Under the pieces are notes generated by a model that saw nothing but the letters and a program-made list of their open reading frames with translations, did no database searches and had not been told where the DNA came from. Shown here in pieces: positions 1 to 5,411 of a stretch of 6,796 bases of DNA (position 1 is its first letter; each line of letters starts with the position of its first letter). This DNA is from Chloroflexi bacterium UBA4733 (lineage in GTDB: Bacteria > Chloroflexota > UBA4733). The DNA is taken from the NCBI GenBank assembly GCA_002404055.1, contig DHIZ01000278.1, forward strand, positions 1 through 6,796, in the 5' to 3' direction. The position numbers and the translations under genes were made by a program.

Positions 1-51
1 GAGTCTCAGTCTTCCAAACTGATTATGCGGGTTCGATTCCCGTCGCCCGCT
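1..51 (+). tRNA. tRNA-Gly(UCC), 3' part only
   Basis: The window starts inside a tRNA gene. A perfect 5-bp anticodon stem (6-10 with 18-22) encloses a 7-nt loop, CTTCCAA, with anticodon TCC at 13-15, which reads glycine codons. A short variable region follows, then a T arm (27-31 with 39-43, one G-T pair) enclosing TTCGATT, then the 3' acceptor strand CGCCCGC at 44-50 and discriminator T51. The D arm and 5' acceptor strand lie upstream of the window. The 3' end of this gene is the likely integration target of the downstream integrase. Confidence 0.93.
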
Positions 52-53
52 CC
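11..53 (+). other. candidate attachment site (att) in the tRNA 3' end
   Basis: A tyrosine integrase reads away from this tRNA, starting 157 bases beyond its 3' end. Elements with such integrases usually recombine within the anticodon-loop to T-arm segment and restore the tRNA 3' end with their own copy. This segment is therefore the expected att core. Its exact limits cannot be set, because no second copy of the segment is found elsewhere in the window. The assignment is inference from position. Confidence 0.5.
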
Positions 54-158
54 CCAGGTTTTCCGGCGGTTTTCCCCTTATTTATTGGGGTATCTAGCGG
101 CATCGAGGGTTCCGGCCGCGTGTCGGTAGTGGACACAACCAGACAGGAATACACTCAC

Positions 159-190
159 GGATAGCACGTGGATAGCACGGCGTGCTATCC
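159..190. repeat. direct repeat plus perfect 21-bp palindrome upstream of int
   Basis: The 10-mer GGATAGCACG occurs at 159-168 and again at 170-179, one helical turn (11 bp) apart. Its exact reverse complement CGTGCTATCC follows at 181-190, so 170-190 is a perfect palindrome with one central base. The cluster lies between the tRNA end and the integrase ribosome-binding site at 194-200. Likely roles are arm-type binding sites for Int or Xis, or an operator controlling int. If transcribed, the palindrome would also fold into a hairpin just before the int ribosome-binding site. The remaining DNA between the tRNA and int shows no gene. Confidence 0.8.
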
Positions 191-207
191 GACGAGAGGG
201 TCCGCAG

Positions 208-1335
208 ATGCCCGGCAAGCAGGGTCACCGTGGCTTCGGCCACCTCCGCAAGCTGCCCAGCAGGCGCTACCAGGCCAGCTACCTCGGCCCGGACGGCCAG
301 CGGCACACCGCGCCCGCCACGTTCGACACCCGCCTGGACGCCGAAGCGTGGCTGGCCGCCGAGCACCGCCTCACCGAGTCCGACGAGTGGGCGTCGCCCG
401 CGGGACGTAAGGCGACCGCGGCGGCCGCCCGGATCACCCTCGCCGACTACGCCGACACCTGGCTACGGCAACGGGAACTGAAACCACGCACGGTGGCGCT
501 GTACCGCGGCCTGCTGGACCGGCAGATCCTCCCGGCGCTCGGCGCGCACCGGGTGGACAAACTCACCCCCGCCCTTGTCCGTGACTGGTACTCACGCCTG
601 GACGCCGGCAAGCCCCGCCAGCGGGCACACGCCTACGCGGTGCTACGCACCGTCTGCACGACCGCCGTACACGACGACCTGCTGCCCGCGAACCCGTGCC
701 GCATCCGCGGCGCCGGGCAGGCACCGAAGCGGACCACGAAGACCGAACCCGCGACCCGGGACGAGCTGGCCGTGATCGTCACGGCGATGCCCGAGCGGCT
801 CCGCCTGATGGTACTGCTCGCCGCCTGGTGCGCCATGCGTTACGGCGAGATCGCCGCCCTGCGCCGCTGCGATATCGACATGCGTAGCGGCGTCGTGCGG
901 ATTCGTCACGCGGTCACCTGGCTAGGCGGTACCGCCGTGCTCGGCACCCCGAAGAGCGACGCCGGAACCCGGGACGTGGCGATACCGCCGCACGTGCTCC
1001 CCGCCGTGCGCGAGCACCTACGCAACATGCCCGTCACCGGCAAAGACGCGCTGCTGTTCCCCACCGCGAGCGACCCGCGCAAGCACATGCCCGCCGCGCG
1101 CATCTTCAAGCCGTTCTCCCGCGCCCGTGAGGCTGCTGGACGGCCCGATCTGCGGTTCCACGACCTGCGGCACACCGGCGCCGTCTACGCGACTATGAGC
1201 GGCGCGTCCCTCGCCGAAGTCATGGCGAGGCTCGGGCATTCCACTCCCGCAGCCGCCATGCGCTATCAGCACGCCGCGAGGGGTCGCGACGCACAGATAG
1301 CCGAGGCGCTATCACTGCTCGCGGGAGGTAACTGA
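208..1335 (+). CDS. int: tyrosine site-specific integrase (phage/ICE type)
   Basis: This integrase should catalyse strand exchange between the att site in tRNA-Gly and its circular-form partner, for integration and, with an excisionase, excision. Residues ~15-60 resemble the N-terminal arm-binding domain (YQASYLGPDG, then an AEAWL helix). Residues ~75-165 are the SAM-like core-binding domain (LADYADTWL, LKPRTVALYRGLL). Residues ~178-370 are the catalytic domain. All catalytic residues are visible: R211 (AMRYGE), K249 (GTPKSDAGTR), H318 and R321 (FHDLRHT), H344 (RLGHS) and nucleophile Y353 (MRYQHA). The length of 375 aa is normal for actinobacteriophage integrases and matches my recollection of phiRv2 Int. 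The start at 208 is supported by GAGAGGG at 194-200, 7 nt upstream. The gene appears intact. Confidence 0.96.
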   Translation: MPGKQGHRGFGHLRKLPSRRYQASYLGPDGQRHTAPATFDTRLDAEAWLAAEHRLTESDEWASPAGRKATAAAARITLADYADTWLRQRELKPRTVALYRGLLDRQILPALGAHRVDKLTPALVRDWYSRLDAGKPRQRAHAYAVLRTVCTTAVHDDLLPANPCRIRGAGQAPKRTTKTEPATRDELAVIVTAMPERLRLMVLLAAWCAMRYGEIAALRRCDIDMRSGVVRIRHAVTWLGGTAVLGTPKSDAGTRDVAIPPHVLPAVREHLRNMPVTGKDALLFPTASDPRKHMPAARIFKPFSRAREAAGRPDLRFHDLRHTGAVYATMSGASLAEVMARLGHSTPAAAMRYQHAARGRDAQIAEALSLLAGGN

Positions 1336-1337
1336 GC

Positions 1338-1640
1338 ATGAGCATCGTCCTCACAGGCAGATGCGAACGACGCCGGCACGTCATGTCCACCGTCAACGAG
1401 ACCGACGGGGGCTACGTGCTCGAAGGTGTGCTCATGTCGATCGGACGCGAGAAGGAGCATTGGACGCCCGGCAGCCGTCTGCTCGACCCAGCACGCATGC
1501 AGCGCTTCGGGTGCGCGTGCGGGCGTACCGCGCTGCTGAGCGACCGACAGATGCTGGAGAACATACGGCGTGGCGAGACGGAATGGGTCATCTCTGGAAG
1601 TAGTATCTCGGCGAAGCGCCGGTCCGCAACGGGCAAATAG
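1338..1640 (+). CDS. small protein of unknown function between int and xis
   Basis: This 100-aa protein belongs to no family I recognise. It starts 2 nt after the integrase stop, behind a strong ribosome-binding site (GGGAGG at 1323-1328, 9 nt spacing), so it is probably translated from the int transcript. An internal ATG at 1383 is possible but has no comparable site. Visible features are a CxC pair (C59, C61, in FGCACGRTALLSD) plus a lone C9, and a basic C-terminus (SAKRRSATGK). There is no signal peptide or membrane segment. The CxC pair could bind metal, perhaps as a dimer, but this is speculation. It holds the position of a small hypothetical gene next to int in phiRv2-like elements. Confidence 0.72.
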   Translation: MSIVLTGRCERRRHVMSTVNETDGGYVLEGVLMSIGREKEHWTPGSRLLDPARMQRFGCACGRTALLSDRQMLENIRRGETEWVISGSSISAKRRSATGK

Positions 1641-1665
1641 GCGTCCGGGTTAGGCACCGGGCGAT

Positions 1666-1680
1666 AACTCTTCTGGAGTT
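1666..1680 (+). promoter_or_regulatory. small hairpin overlapping the xis ribosome-binding site
   Basis: AACTC (1666-1670) and GAGTT (1676-1680) form a 5-bp stem around a 5-nt loop, extendable by a T-G pair. The Shine-Dalgarno bases GGAG (1675-1678) of the downstream excisionase-like gene (ATG at 1687) lie at the loop edge and in the 3' arm. It could lower translation of that gene, but the stem is short and may be coincidental. Confidence 0.35.
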
Positions 1681-1686
1681 GTCGTC

Positions 1687-1893
1687 ATGGCACCCGAAAC
1701 ACCCCCGTCGCGTCGCCTCGTCAGCCTGAACAAGGCTGCGGACTATCTCGACACCTCGCCCCGCACGATCCGTCGCGCCATCGCTGAAGGCCGCCTGACT
1801 GGATACCGTTTCGGTCCCCGAACCCTTCGCGTGGACCTCAACGAGATCGATGCCGTACTGCGGCCGATCCCGACGACCGGGGGTGCAGCATGA
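1687..1893 (+). CDS. xis: excisionase-like MerR-type HTH DNA-binding protein
   Basis: This 68-aa protein is almost entirely one winged helix-turn-helix of the MerR/excisionase type. LVSLNKAADYLDTSPRTIRR (residues 11-30) gives the HTH, IAEGRLTGYRFG the wing, and LRVDLNEIDAVL the closing helix. Such proteins act as recombination directionality factors that bend att DNA and turn the integrase towards excision; some act as repressors instead. Position in the integrase operon favours Xis. The start is supported by GGAG at 1675-1678, 8 nt upstream. The stop overlaps the next start as ATGA (1890-1893), indicating translational coupling. Likely binding targets are the repeats at 159-190, which is inference. 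Confidence 0.85.
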   Translation: MAPETPPSRRLVSLNKAADYLDTSPRTIRRAIAEGRLTGYRFGPRTLRVDLNEIDAVLRPIPTTGGAA

Positions 1894-2297
1894 CCCCGGG
1901 CATGGGAAGTGGTCAGGGACAGACGACCAACGGCGCCGTCGTGACGCCACACAACGAAAGCCGCCCCGGTATCGGAACCGAGGCGGCCAATGAGGACCTG
2001 ACGAGGGCGCTCCTCACCACGATACCGGAGCGGGACACCGGCGACGCCGTCGACACGGACGAGTTCACGGGTCCGGAGGACCCCCGCTGGCGTGCTGCCG
2101 AGCTCCTGGCCGACGCCTGGGGGCCGGCGCTGGAGCGCTCCTACCACTTGGGCTATGCCACCGGCTACGACGCCGGTCGCTGGAGCGTCGAGCACGAGAT
2201 GGCCGAGGCCTGGGCCCAGATGGCGAGCAAGATTACGGCGACGTTGGCGCAGCCGACTCACGACGAGTTGCAGGCACGGCGTGGTGAGCACCCGTGA
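1890..2297 (+). CDS. small acidic protein with a YxxGYxxGYxxG-like motif, unknown function
   Basis: This 135-aa protein overlaps the xis stop (ATGA) and runs into the helicase start, so it belongs to the same operon. Residues 1-60 are polar, Gly/Thr/Asp-rich and probably disordered. Residues 64-125 look like a compact helical region: RWRAAELLADAWGPALERSY, then the periodic GYATGYDAGRW (88-98) and VEHEMAEAWAQM (100-111). This 'GY..GY..G then E-M-A-x-A-W' pattern is, as I recall, common in small proteins next to primase genes of mycobacterial prophages and integrated elements (the phiRv2 gene at this position is of similar size). No catalytic motif is seen. A role as replication accessory factor is only a guess from context. 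Confidence 0.82.
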   Translation: MTPGMGSGQGQTTNGAVVTPHNESRPGIGTEAANEDLTRALLTTIPERDTGDAVDTDEFTGPEDPRWRAAELLADAWGPALERSYHLGYATGYDAGRWSVEHEMAEAWAQMASKITATLAQPTHDELQARRGEHP

Positions 2298-3673
2298 TGC
2301 CCGCTATCGGTGCACAGGACGCCGGCGCCGACGTCGGCAGCATGGTGCACGGAGGCCAGGCGCGAATCGCCTACCGACTGGCCGAGTCCAACGCCAACAA
2401 GCTGATGTACGTCCATGGCATCGGCTGGTACGCCTGGGACGGACGACGCTGGGCCGGGAGCCAACGCGGCGAGCCCAAACGCGCCGTCCTTGCCGTCTTT
2501 AGGGACTGCCTCGCTGACAGCCTCATCGACAAGACCCTCCGCACAGACGTGGGCAAATGCGAGTCAGCCGCAGGCATCGCCGGCGTGCTCGACATCGCAG
2601 CCGCACTGGAGCCGTTCGCCCACACCGTCGCTGACCTAGACAGCGACCCGTACCTGCTCAACGTCCGCAACGGCACGCTAGACCTCCGCACGTGCGAGCT
2701 TCGCGCGCATGACCCGGCCGACCGGATCACCAAGGTGACACGGGCTGGCTTGTACGACTCGCACACCAGCGGTACCCAGTGGCAGCGCTTCCTCGAGCAG
2801 GCGTTGCCCGAGGTTGAGGTGCGGGCGTACTTCCAACGGGTCATCGGGCTGGCGCTGCTCGGCGAGGTCCGCGAGAACATCCTGCCCATCGCGACCGGCA
2901 CCGGCGGCAACGGCAAGGGCGTCGCCTACGGCGCCATCTTGCACGCGCTGGGCGACTACGCCTACGCGGCCGAGAACGACTTGTTCACCTCCGCCAGGCG
3001 CAACGCGAATGCGGCCTCCCCCGCCTTGATGGGCCTGCGCGGGCGCCGTCTGGTGATCGTGGCCGAAACCGAACGCGAGCAGCCGCTGGCCGAAGCGTTG
3101 ATGAAACTCATCACCGGCGGGGATCCGATCACCGCGCGCCCGCTATACGGCAACCCGGTGAGCTTCAATCCGTCGCATACGGCGCTGCTGGTCACCAACA
3201 ATCTCCCGCGAGTCTCGGGCGACGATCCGGCCATCTGGCGCCGCGTGCGCCTGATCCAGTTCAACGTGTCCTTCCGGGACAACCCCGACACGCGGCTCGG
3301 CGAGCGGCTGCGGCATGACGCTGACGCCATCCTGGCCTGGGCGCTGGAGGGCTGGCGCCAGTATCAGGTCGGCGGTATGGGCGACCCGGCGCAGGTCACG
3401 CAGGCGACAACCGCGTACCAGCGAGCATCCGACGCGGTCACCCGGTTCCTCGACGAGGAGTGCCAGGTCGACAACCCGCAGGGCGCGGCAACGACCGAGG
3501 CCTTGCACACCCGCTGGACCGTGTGGGCACCGCGCGAGGGCGTCGAACCGATGAGCGCCCGCGCGCTCGGCCTCGCCCTGGACAAGCGCGGCTACCCAAG
3601 CACCAAAGGCGCGGGCGGTGTCCGGCGTCGCGCCGGGCTCGGTCTCAAGCCCGACCGGGACCCGGATGAGTGA
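2294..3673 (+). CDS. phage/plasmid primase, P4/D5 family (SF3 helicase with D5_N domain)
   Basis: This is the likely replication-initiation helicase of the element. The D5_N-like part includes NVRNGTLDLRTCELRAHDPA (residues 123-142), typical of the family. The SF3 AAA+ core shows Walker A GTGGNGKG (202-209, K208), a Walker B region RRLVIVAETE (251-260, E258/E260), motif C/sensor ALLVTNNLPRV (297-307) and arginine-finger WRRVRLIQF (315-323). Residues ~400-455 resemble the C-terminal winged helix (ALGLALDKRGYPS). At 459 aa it lacks a TOPRIM or AEP primase domain, so it is probably only a helicase and recruits a host primase. Walker A has Gly-Val after Lys rather than Thr/Ser, a variant I believe also occurs in actinophage relatives. 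The start is GTG at 2294 (overlap GTGA) or ATG at 2297, both coupled to the upstream gene. A hairpin follows the stop by 7 nt. Confidence 0.95.
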   Translation: MMPAIGAQDAGADVGSMVHGGQARIAYRLAESNANKLMYVHGIGWYAWDGRRWAGSQRGEPKRAVLAVFRDCLADSLIDKTLRTDVGKCESAAGIAGVLDIAAALEPFAHTVADLDSDPYLLNVRNGTLDLRTCELRAHDPADRITKVTRAGLYDSHTSGTQWQRFLEQALPEVEVRAYFQRVIGLALLGEVRENILPIATGTGGNGKGVAYGAILHALGDYAYAAENDLFTSARRNANAASPALMGLRGRRLVIVAETEREQPLAEALMKLITGGDPITARPLYGNPVSFNPSHTALLVTNNLPRVSGDDPAIWRRVRLIQFNVSFRDNPDTRLGERLRHDADAILAWALEGWRQYQVGGMGDPAQVTQATTAYQRASDAVTRFLDEECQVDNPQGAATTEALHTRWTVWAPREGVEPMSARALGLALDKRGYPSTKGAGGVRRRAGLGLKPDRDPDE

Positions 3674-3680
3674 CTAAGTA

Positions 3681-3720
3681 GCGCGGGTGGCGCGAGAAAA
3701 CACAACTTCTCCACCCGCGC
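3681..3720 (+). terminator. hairpin terminator after the helicase gene
   Basis: GCGCGGGTGG (3681-3690) pairs perfectly with CCACCCGCGC (3711-3720). Inside, AGAA (3695-3698) can pair with TTCT (3707-3710), leaving an 8-nt AACACAAC loop and a 4-nt bulge. It starts 7 nt past the helicase stop. No T-tract follows, which is usual for hairpin terminators in high-GC actinobacteria. It probably ends the int-to-helicase transcript. Confidence 0.72.
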
Positions 3721-4070
3721 GCGCGTGCGCAGTCATAGTTCGATCCGCCACTTGCGCCACTCCCCCGGGGGTTGCTGGCCTGCCTATCGCCGCGACCTTC
3801 GCCATGCCCCACGCGAGGAGTCGCACCCACACCTGTGCGCCCTTGATCGATCCTTGCCCCATCGGCTCAAGCCTGTACCTGCGCCGGCCCGAGTTTGGCT
3901 ATGGCCTGCGCATCCCCAAAGACGATGAGGACAAACCCAACCCCAGTTGGCCGAGCTTGCATCCTGGCGTGGCCCGCGTGACGAGCGCTCCTGGCCGCGG
4001 CTACTGATGCGCCCACATACGGCTGGCCATGGGAACCGAGTGACTACGAAATGCGCCAGGCCGTCTCCTG
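3721..4070. other. about 350 bases with no convincing gene; possible decayed coding DNA
   Basis: One rightward open frame (from GTG 3687 to 4007) begins inside the terminator hairpin, has no ribosome-binding site and reads Pro/Arg/Thr-rich. Its second half (about 3870-3990, including YLRRPEFGYGLRIPKDDEDK) and a different frame at 3982-4065 (PTYGWPWEPSDYEMRQAVS, then stop) look protein-like, as if an old gene were broken by frameshifts. Also present are an alternating purine-pyrimidine GC run (3717-3730) and the palindrome CCCCCGGGGG (3762-3771). No intact gene can be supported. Confidence 0.4.
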
Positions 4071-4116
4071 AATCTCTATGAAAAATCGCCCACAAATCTC
4101 TATGAAAAATCGCCCA
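4071..4116. repeat. two tandem 22-bp AT-rich direct repeats
   Basis: An identical 22-bp unit, core CTCTATGAAAAATCGCCC, occurs at 4071-4092 and 4095-4116 with a 24-bp period. It is markedly more AT-rich than its surroundings and ends 20 bases before the ATG at 4137. Read on the minus strand, each unit begins TGGGCGATTTTTCAT. This resembles the repeated terminal sequences of IS21-family insertion sequences, although no istA/istB is present. Alternatives are an operator with two sites for a regulator, or a pair of iterons. Confidence 0.85.
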
Positions 4117-4136
4117 GTAAGAAAGGCACAAATGCG

Positions 4137-4418
4137 ATGACAGACCTAGCCCACACCAAGGCACTGCTCAACGATGCGCGGCTCGAGTTCGCCATCATCG
4201 CACGCGATGGCATCTACGAGACCAACCGCCAGCGAGACCAAGGGCACAGGCCCGCCGCCGATCGCCGAGTGCTGATGCTCGTCTCCCCACAGGCACAGAG
4301 AGCGATCAAGCAGTACCGCATTGACCGGCTCGCTGCTGAGCTCGACCTGGACCTGATCGGTGCCAGACCGTCAGCAAACGCGCCGGCCATTGCCTCACCA
4401 GCGCTGCATCGGATCTAG
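4137..4418 (+). CDS. hypothetical 93-aa protein of unknown function
   Basis: I do not recognise this protein. The start at 4137 is supported by GAAAGG at 4121-4126, 10 nt upstream; an alternative ATG at 4132 is out of frame. It contains no Cys and is mostly helical in character: LAHTKALLNDARLEFAII (4-21), then a charged segment YETNRQRDQGHRPAADRR (27-44), then a predicted helix SPQAQRAIKQYRIDRLAAEL (50-69) and an Ala/Pro-rich tail. No signal peptide or membrane segment is present. The gene stands alone behind the tandem repeats and converges on the double-HTH gene, sharing the palindromic CTAG of both stop codons. It could be an accessory gene, possibly regulated through the repeats, but no function can be assigned. 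Confidence 0.6.
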   Translation: MTDLAHTKALLNDARLEFAIIARDGIYETNRQRDQGHRPAADRRVLMLVSPQAQRAIKQYRIDRLAAELDLDLIGARPSANAPAIASPALHRI

Positions 4419-5023
4419 TGTCCGATGCGGACGGCATCCACGCGCCGCGTCTCGCGAGCGTCCGTCTCGCCGGAGAACGAGACGCTCCCAGGGATTGAAT
4501 CCGCGCGGATAGCCGCAAGCACCGCTGAACGGCATACGCCGACCCTGCCCCGTCGCGGTGCTGACATCACCCGTAAGAGGTCGGTGAGGGCGTAGCGGTG
4601 GTGACGACCGACCCGTCGCGTGGTTGGCAGCAGTTGTGCACGACGCCAGTTCGTCAACGTCTTGCTACAGACACCAGTCAGAGCGAGTGCCTCGCGGGAT
4701 CTCAGCCACTCGCGCTGGTGAAGCGGCAGCTCGGGTGGTGGGGCCGGAGGTTGAGGGGGAGCGGGCACATCGACACCGACAGCGTGCCCGCCGTGACGCT
4801 TGCGAGCGACATGGATTCGGGCCCGGACTGCCGGAGCCTGAAGCCCTGCTGCGTCGGCCAGCTCACCGGGTCGCCATCCCGCGTTCGCCGCTGCGAGCAG
4901 CAATGCGGATGTACCGGCTATCGCGCGCCGTCGCTGGTCGTAACCATCGGCCGCCTTCTCCAGCCGCACAGCACGGCGTAGGGACCTCGCTCGGTCTGCG
5001 GGTACCTCGCGGCGTCGGTTCAT
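4415..5023 (-). CDS. double-HTH DNA-binding protein (putative regulator)
   Basis: This 202-aa protein has two helix-turn-helix regions. Residues 1-35 are a very basic charged helix. Residues ~40-75 (LLLAAANAGWRPGELADAAG, then LQAPAVRARIHVARKRH) are a classic tri-helical HTH of the sigma-70 region 4 or phage-repressor kind. Residues ~84-102 are a Pro-rich linker. Residues ~105-152 (WLRSREALALTGVCSKTLTN, then WRRAQLLPTTRR and RYALTDLLRVM) are a MerR/excisionase-type winged HTH. The tail is basic and of unknown fold. This combination suggests a transcription regulator or recombination accessory protein binding two site types. Start ATG is at 5023 with GAGG very close upstream; a later start (GTG, residue 19) is possible. 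The gene converges on the 93-aa gene with a 4-nt overlap. Confidence 0.75.
   Translation of the reverse strand: MNRRREVPADRARSLRRAVRLEKAADGYDQRRRAIAGTSALLLAAANAGWRPGELADAAGLQAPAVRARIHVARKRHGGHAVGVDVPAPPQPPAPPPELPLHQREWLRSREALALTGVCSKTLTNWRRAQLLPTTRRVGRHHRYALTDLLRVMSAPRRGRVGVCRSAVLAAIRADSIPGSVSFSGETDARETRRVDAVRIGH
4456..4487 (+). terminator. possible hairpin terminator for the 93-aa gene
   Basis: CGTCTCG (4463-4469) pairs with CGAGACG (4478-4484) around an 8-nt loop. GAGC (4456-4459) and GCTC (4484-4487) can extend the stem in place of the outermost pair, with a bulge. It lies 37 bases past the stop at 4418 and inside the 3' end of the minus-strand gene. There is no T-tract, and codon constraint may explain it, so the call is weak. 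Confidence 0.3.
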
Positions 5024-5088
5024 GCCTCGATTCTCGTCTGGGCGGACTGTCTGGCGCGAAACGAGACGCAGATAGCGAGGACATCACG

Positions 5089-5256
5089 ATGACCGCCGAC
5101 CGCATCGAGTCGGTCGAGCGGGGCGGGTCGGCCGACGTCGAGGCGCCTCCCGCGGTGCCGGCGAGCTGGCCACGATGGCGATCGGAGTCGAGATCGGTGC
5201 GCCGCAAACCGACGTTGGTTCTGGCCGAGCGCGTCCGCCCTGCCGATCAGGGTTAG
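5089..5256 (+). CDS. possible small protein (55 aa), doubtful
   Basis: An ATG at 5089 has a reasonable ribosome-binding site (GCGAGG at 5075-5080, 8 nt spacing) and lies in the 65-bp gap divergent from the double-HTH gene. The first ~28 codons (MTADRIESVERGGSADVEAP and on) have G/C-rich third positions typical of real genes here. After about 5165 the codon pattern worsens (CGA, AGA, TTG) and a different frame looks coding. It may be a genuine short leader gene or the 5' end of a gene shifted by one or more bases into the frame used by the Cys-rich ORF at 5175. No domain is recognised. Confidence 0.35.
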   Translation: MTADRIESVERGGSADVEAPPAVPASWPRWRSESRSVRRKPTLVLAERVRPADQG

Positions 5257-5411
5257 AGCCCCAACTCCGCCACCACATCGGAATCGGCGGCCCCTGCCCG
5301 CACTGCGACCAGCCCGCCGCACTATCTGACCTACTCGACCAGGAGGCGGGCGCCTGCCCGGACCCAACCTGCTCGGCCGCACTTCTTCGGGCTAGAGGGT
5401 CACGCGGTTGA
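5175..5411 (+). CDS. possible small Cys4 zinc-ribbon protein (78 aa)
   Basis: This 78-aa ORF carries CPHC (C41, C44) and CPDPTC (C61, C66), a Cx2C-x16-Cx4C pattern typical of a zinc ribbon or knuckle, with a short acidic helix (ALSDLLDQEAGA) between. Codon quality is good in the second half. The start ATG has only a weak GAG upstream, and the frame stays open leftwards, so the true beginning may be the 5089 ORF after a frameshift. It overlaps the 3' end of the minus-strand hydrolase by 20 nt, which argues slightly against an intact gene. Small zinc-ribbon proteins are common in actinophage genomes, but no function can be named. Confidence 0.42.
   Translation: MAIGVEIGAPQTDVGSGRARPPCRSGLEPQLRHHIGIGGPCPHCDQPAALSDLLDQEAGACPDPTCSAALLRARGSRG

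Noticed and set aside
1588..2291. Leftward open frames of 120 and 182 aa antisense to the xis and 135-aa genes.
   Set aside because: They oppose genes with good starts, coupled overlaps and recognisable motifs, and show no motifs themselves.
3734..3760. GTTCGATCCGCC resembling a tRNA T-loop, as a possible att or tRNA remnant.
   Set aside because: No T-stem pairing and no acceptor or anticodon arm; only about seven bases match the tRNA.
3687..4007. 106-aa rightward open frame.
   Set aside because: Begins inside the terminator hairpin, lacks a ribosome-binding site, and its first half is low-complexity; treated as possible decayed coding DNA only.
4071..4116. The two tandem repeats as a CRISPR array.
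   Set aside because: The units are separated by only 2 bp with no spacers, and no cas gene is nearby.
4624..5256. 210-aa rightward open frame opposite the double-HTH gene.
   Set aside because: It is the antisense shadow of the minus-strand gene, which has clear HTH motifs; only its last part from 5089 might be real.
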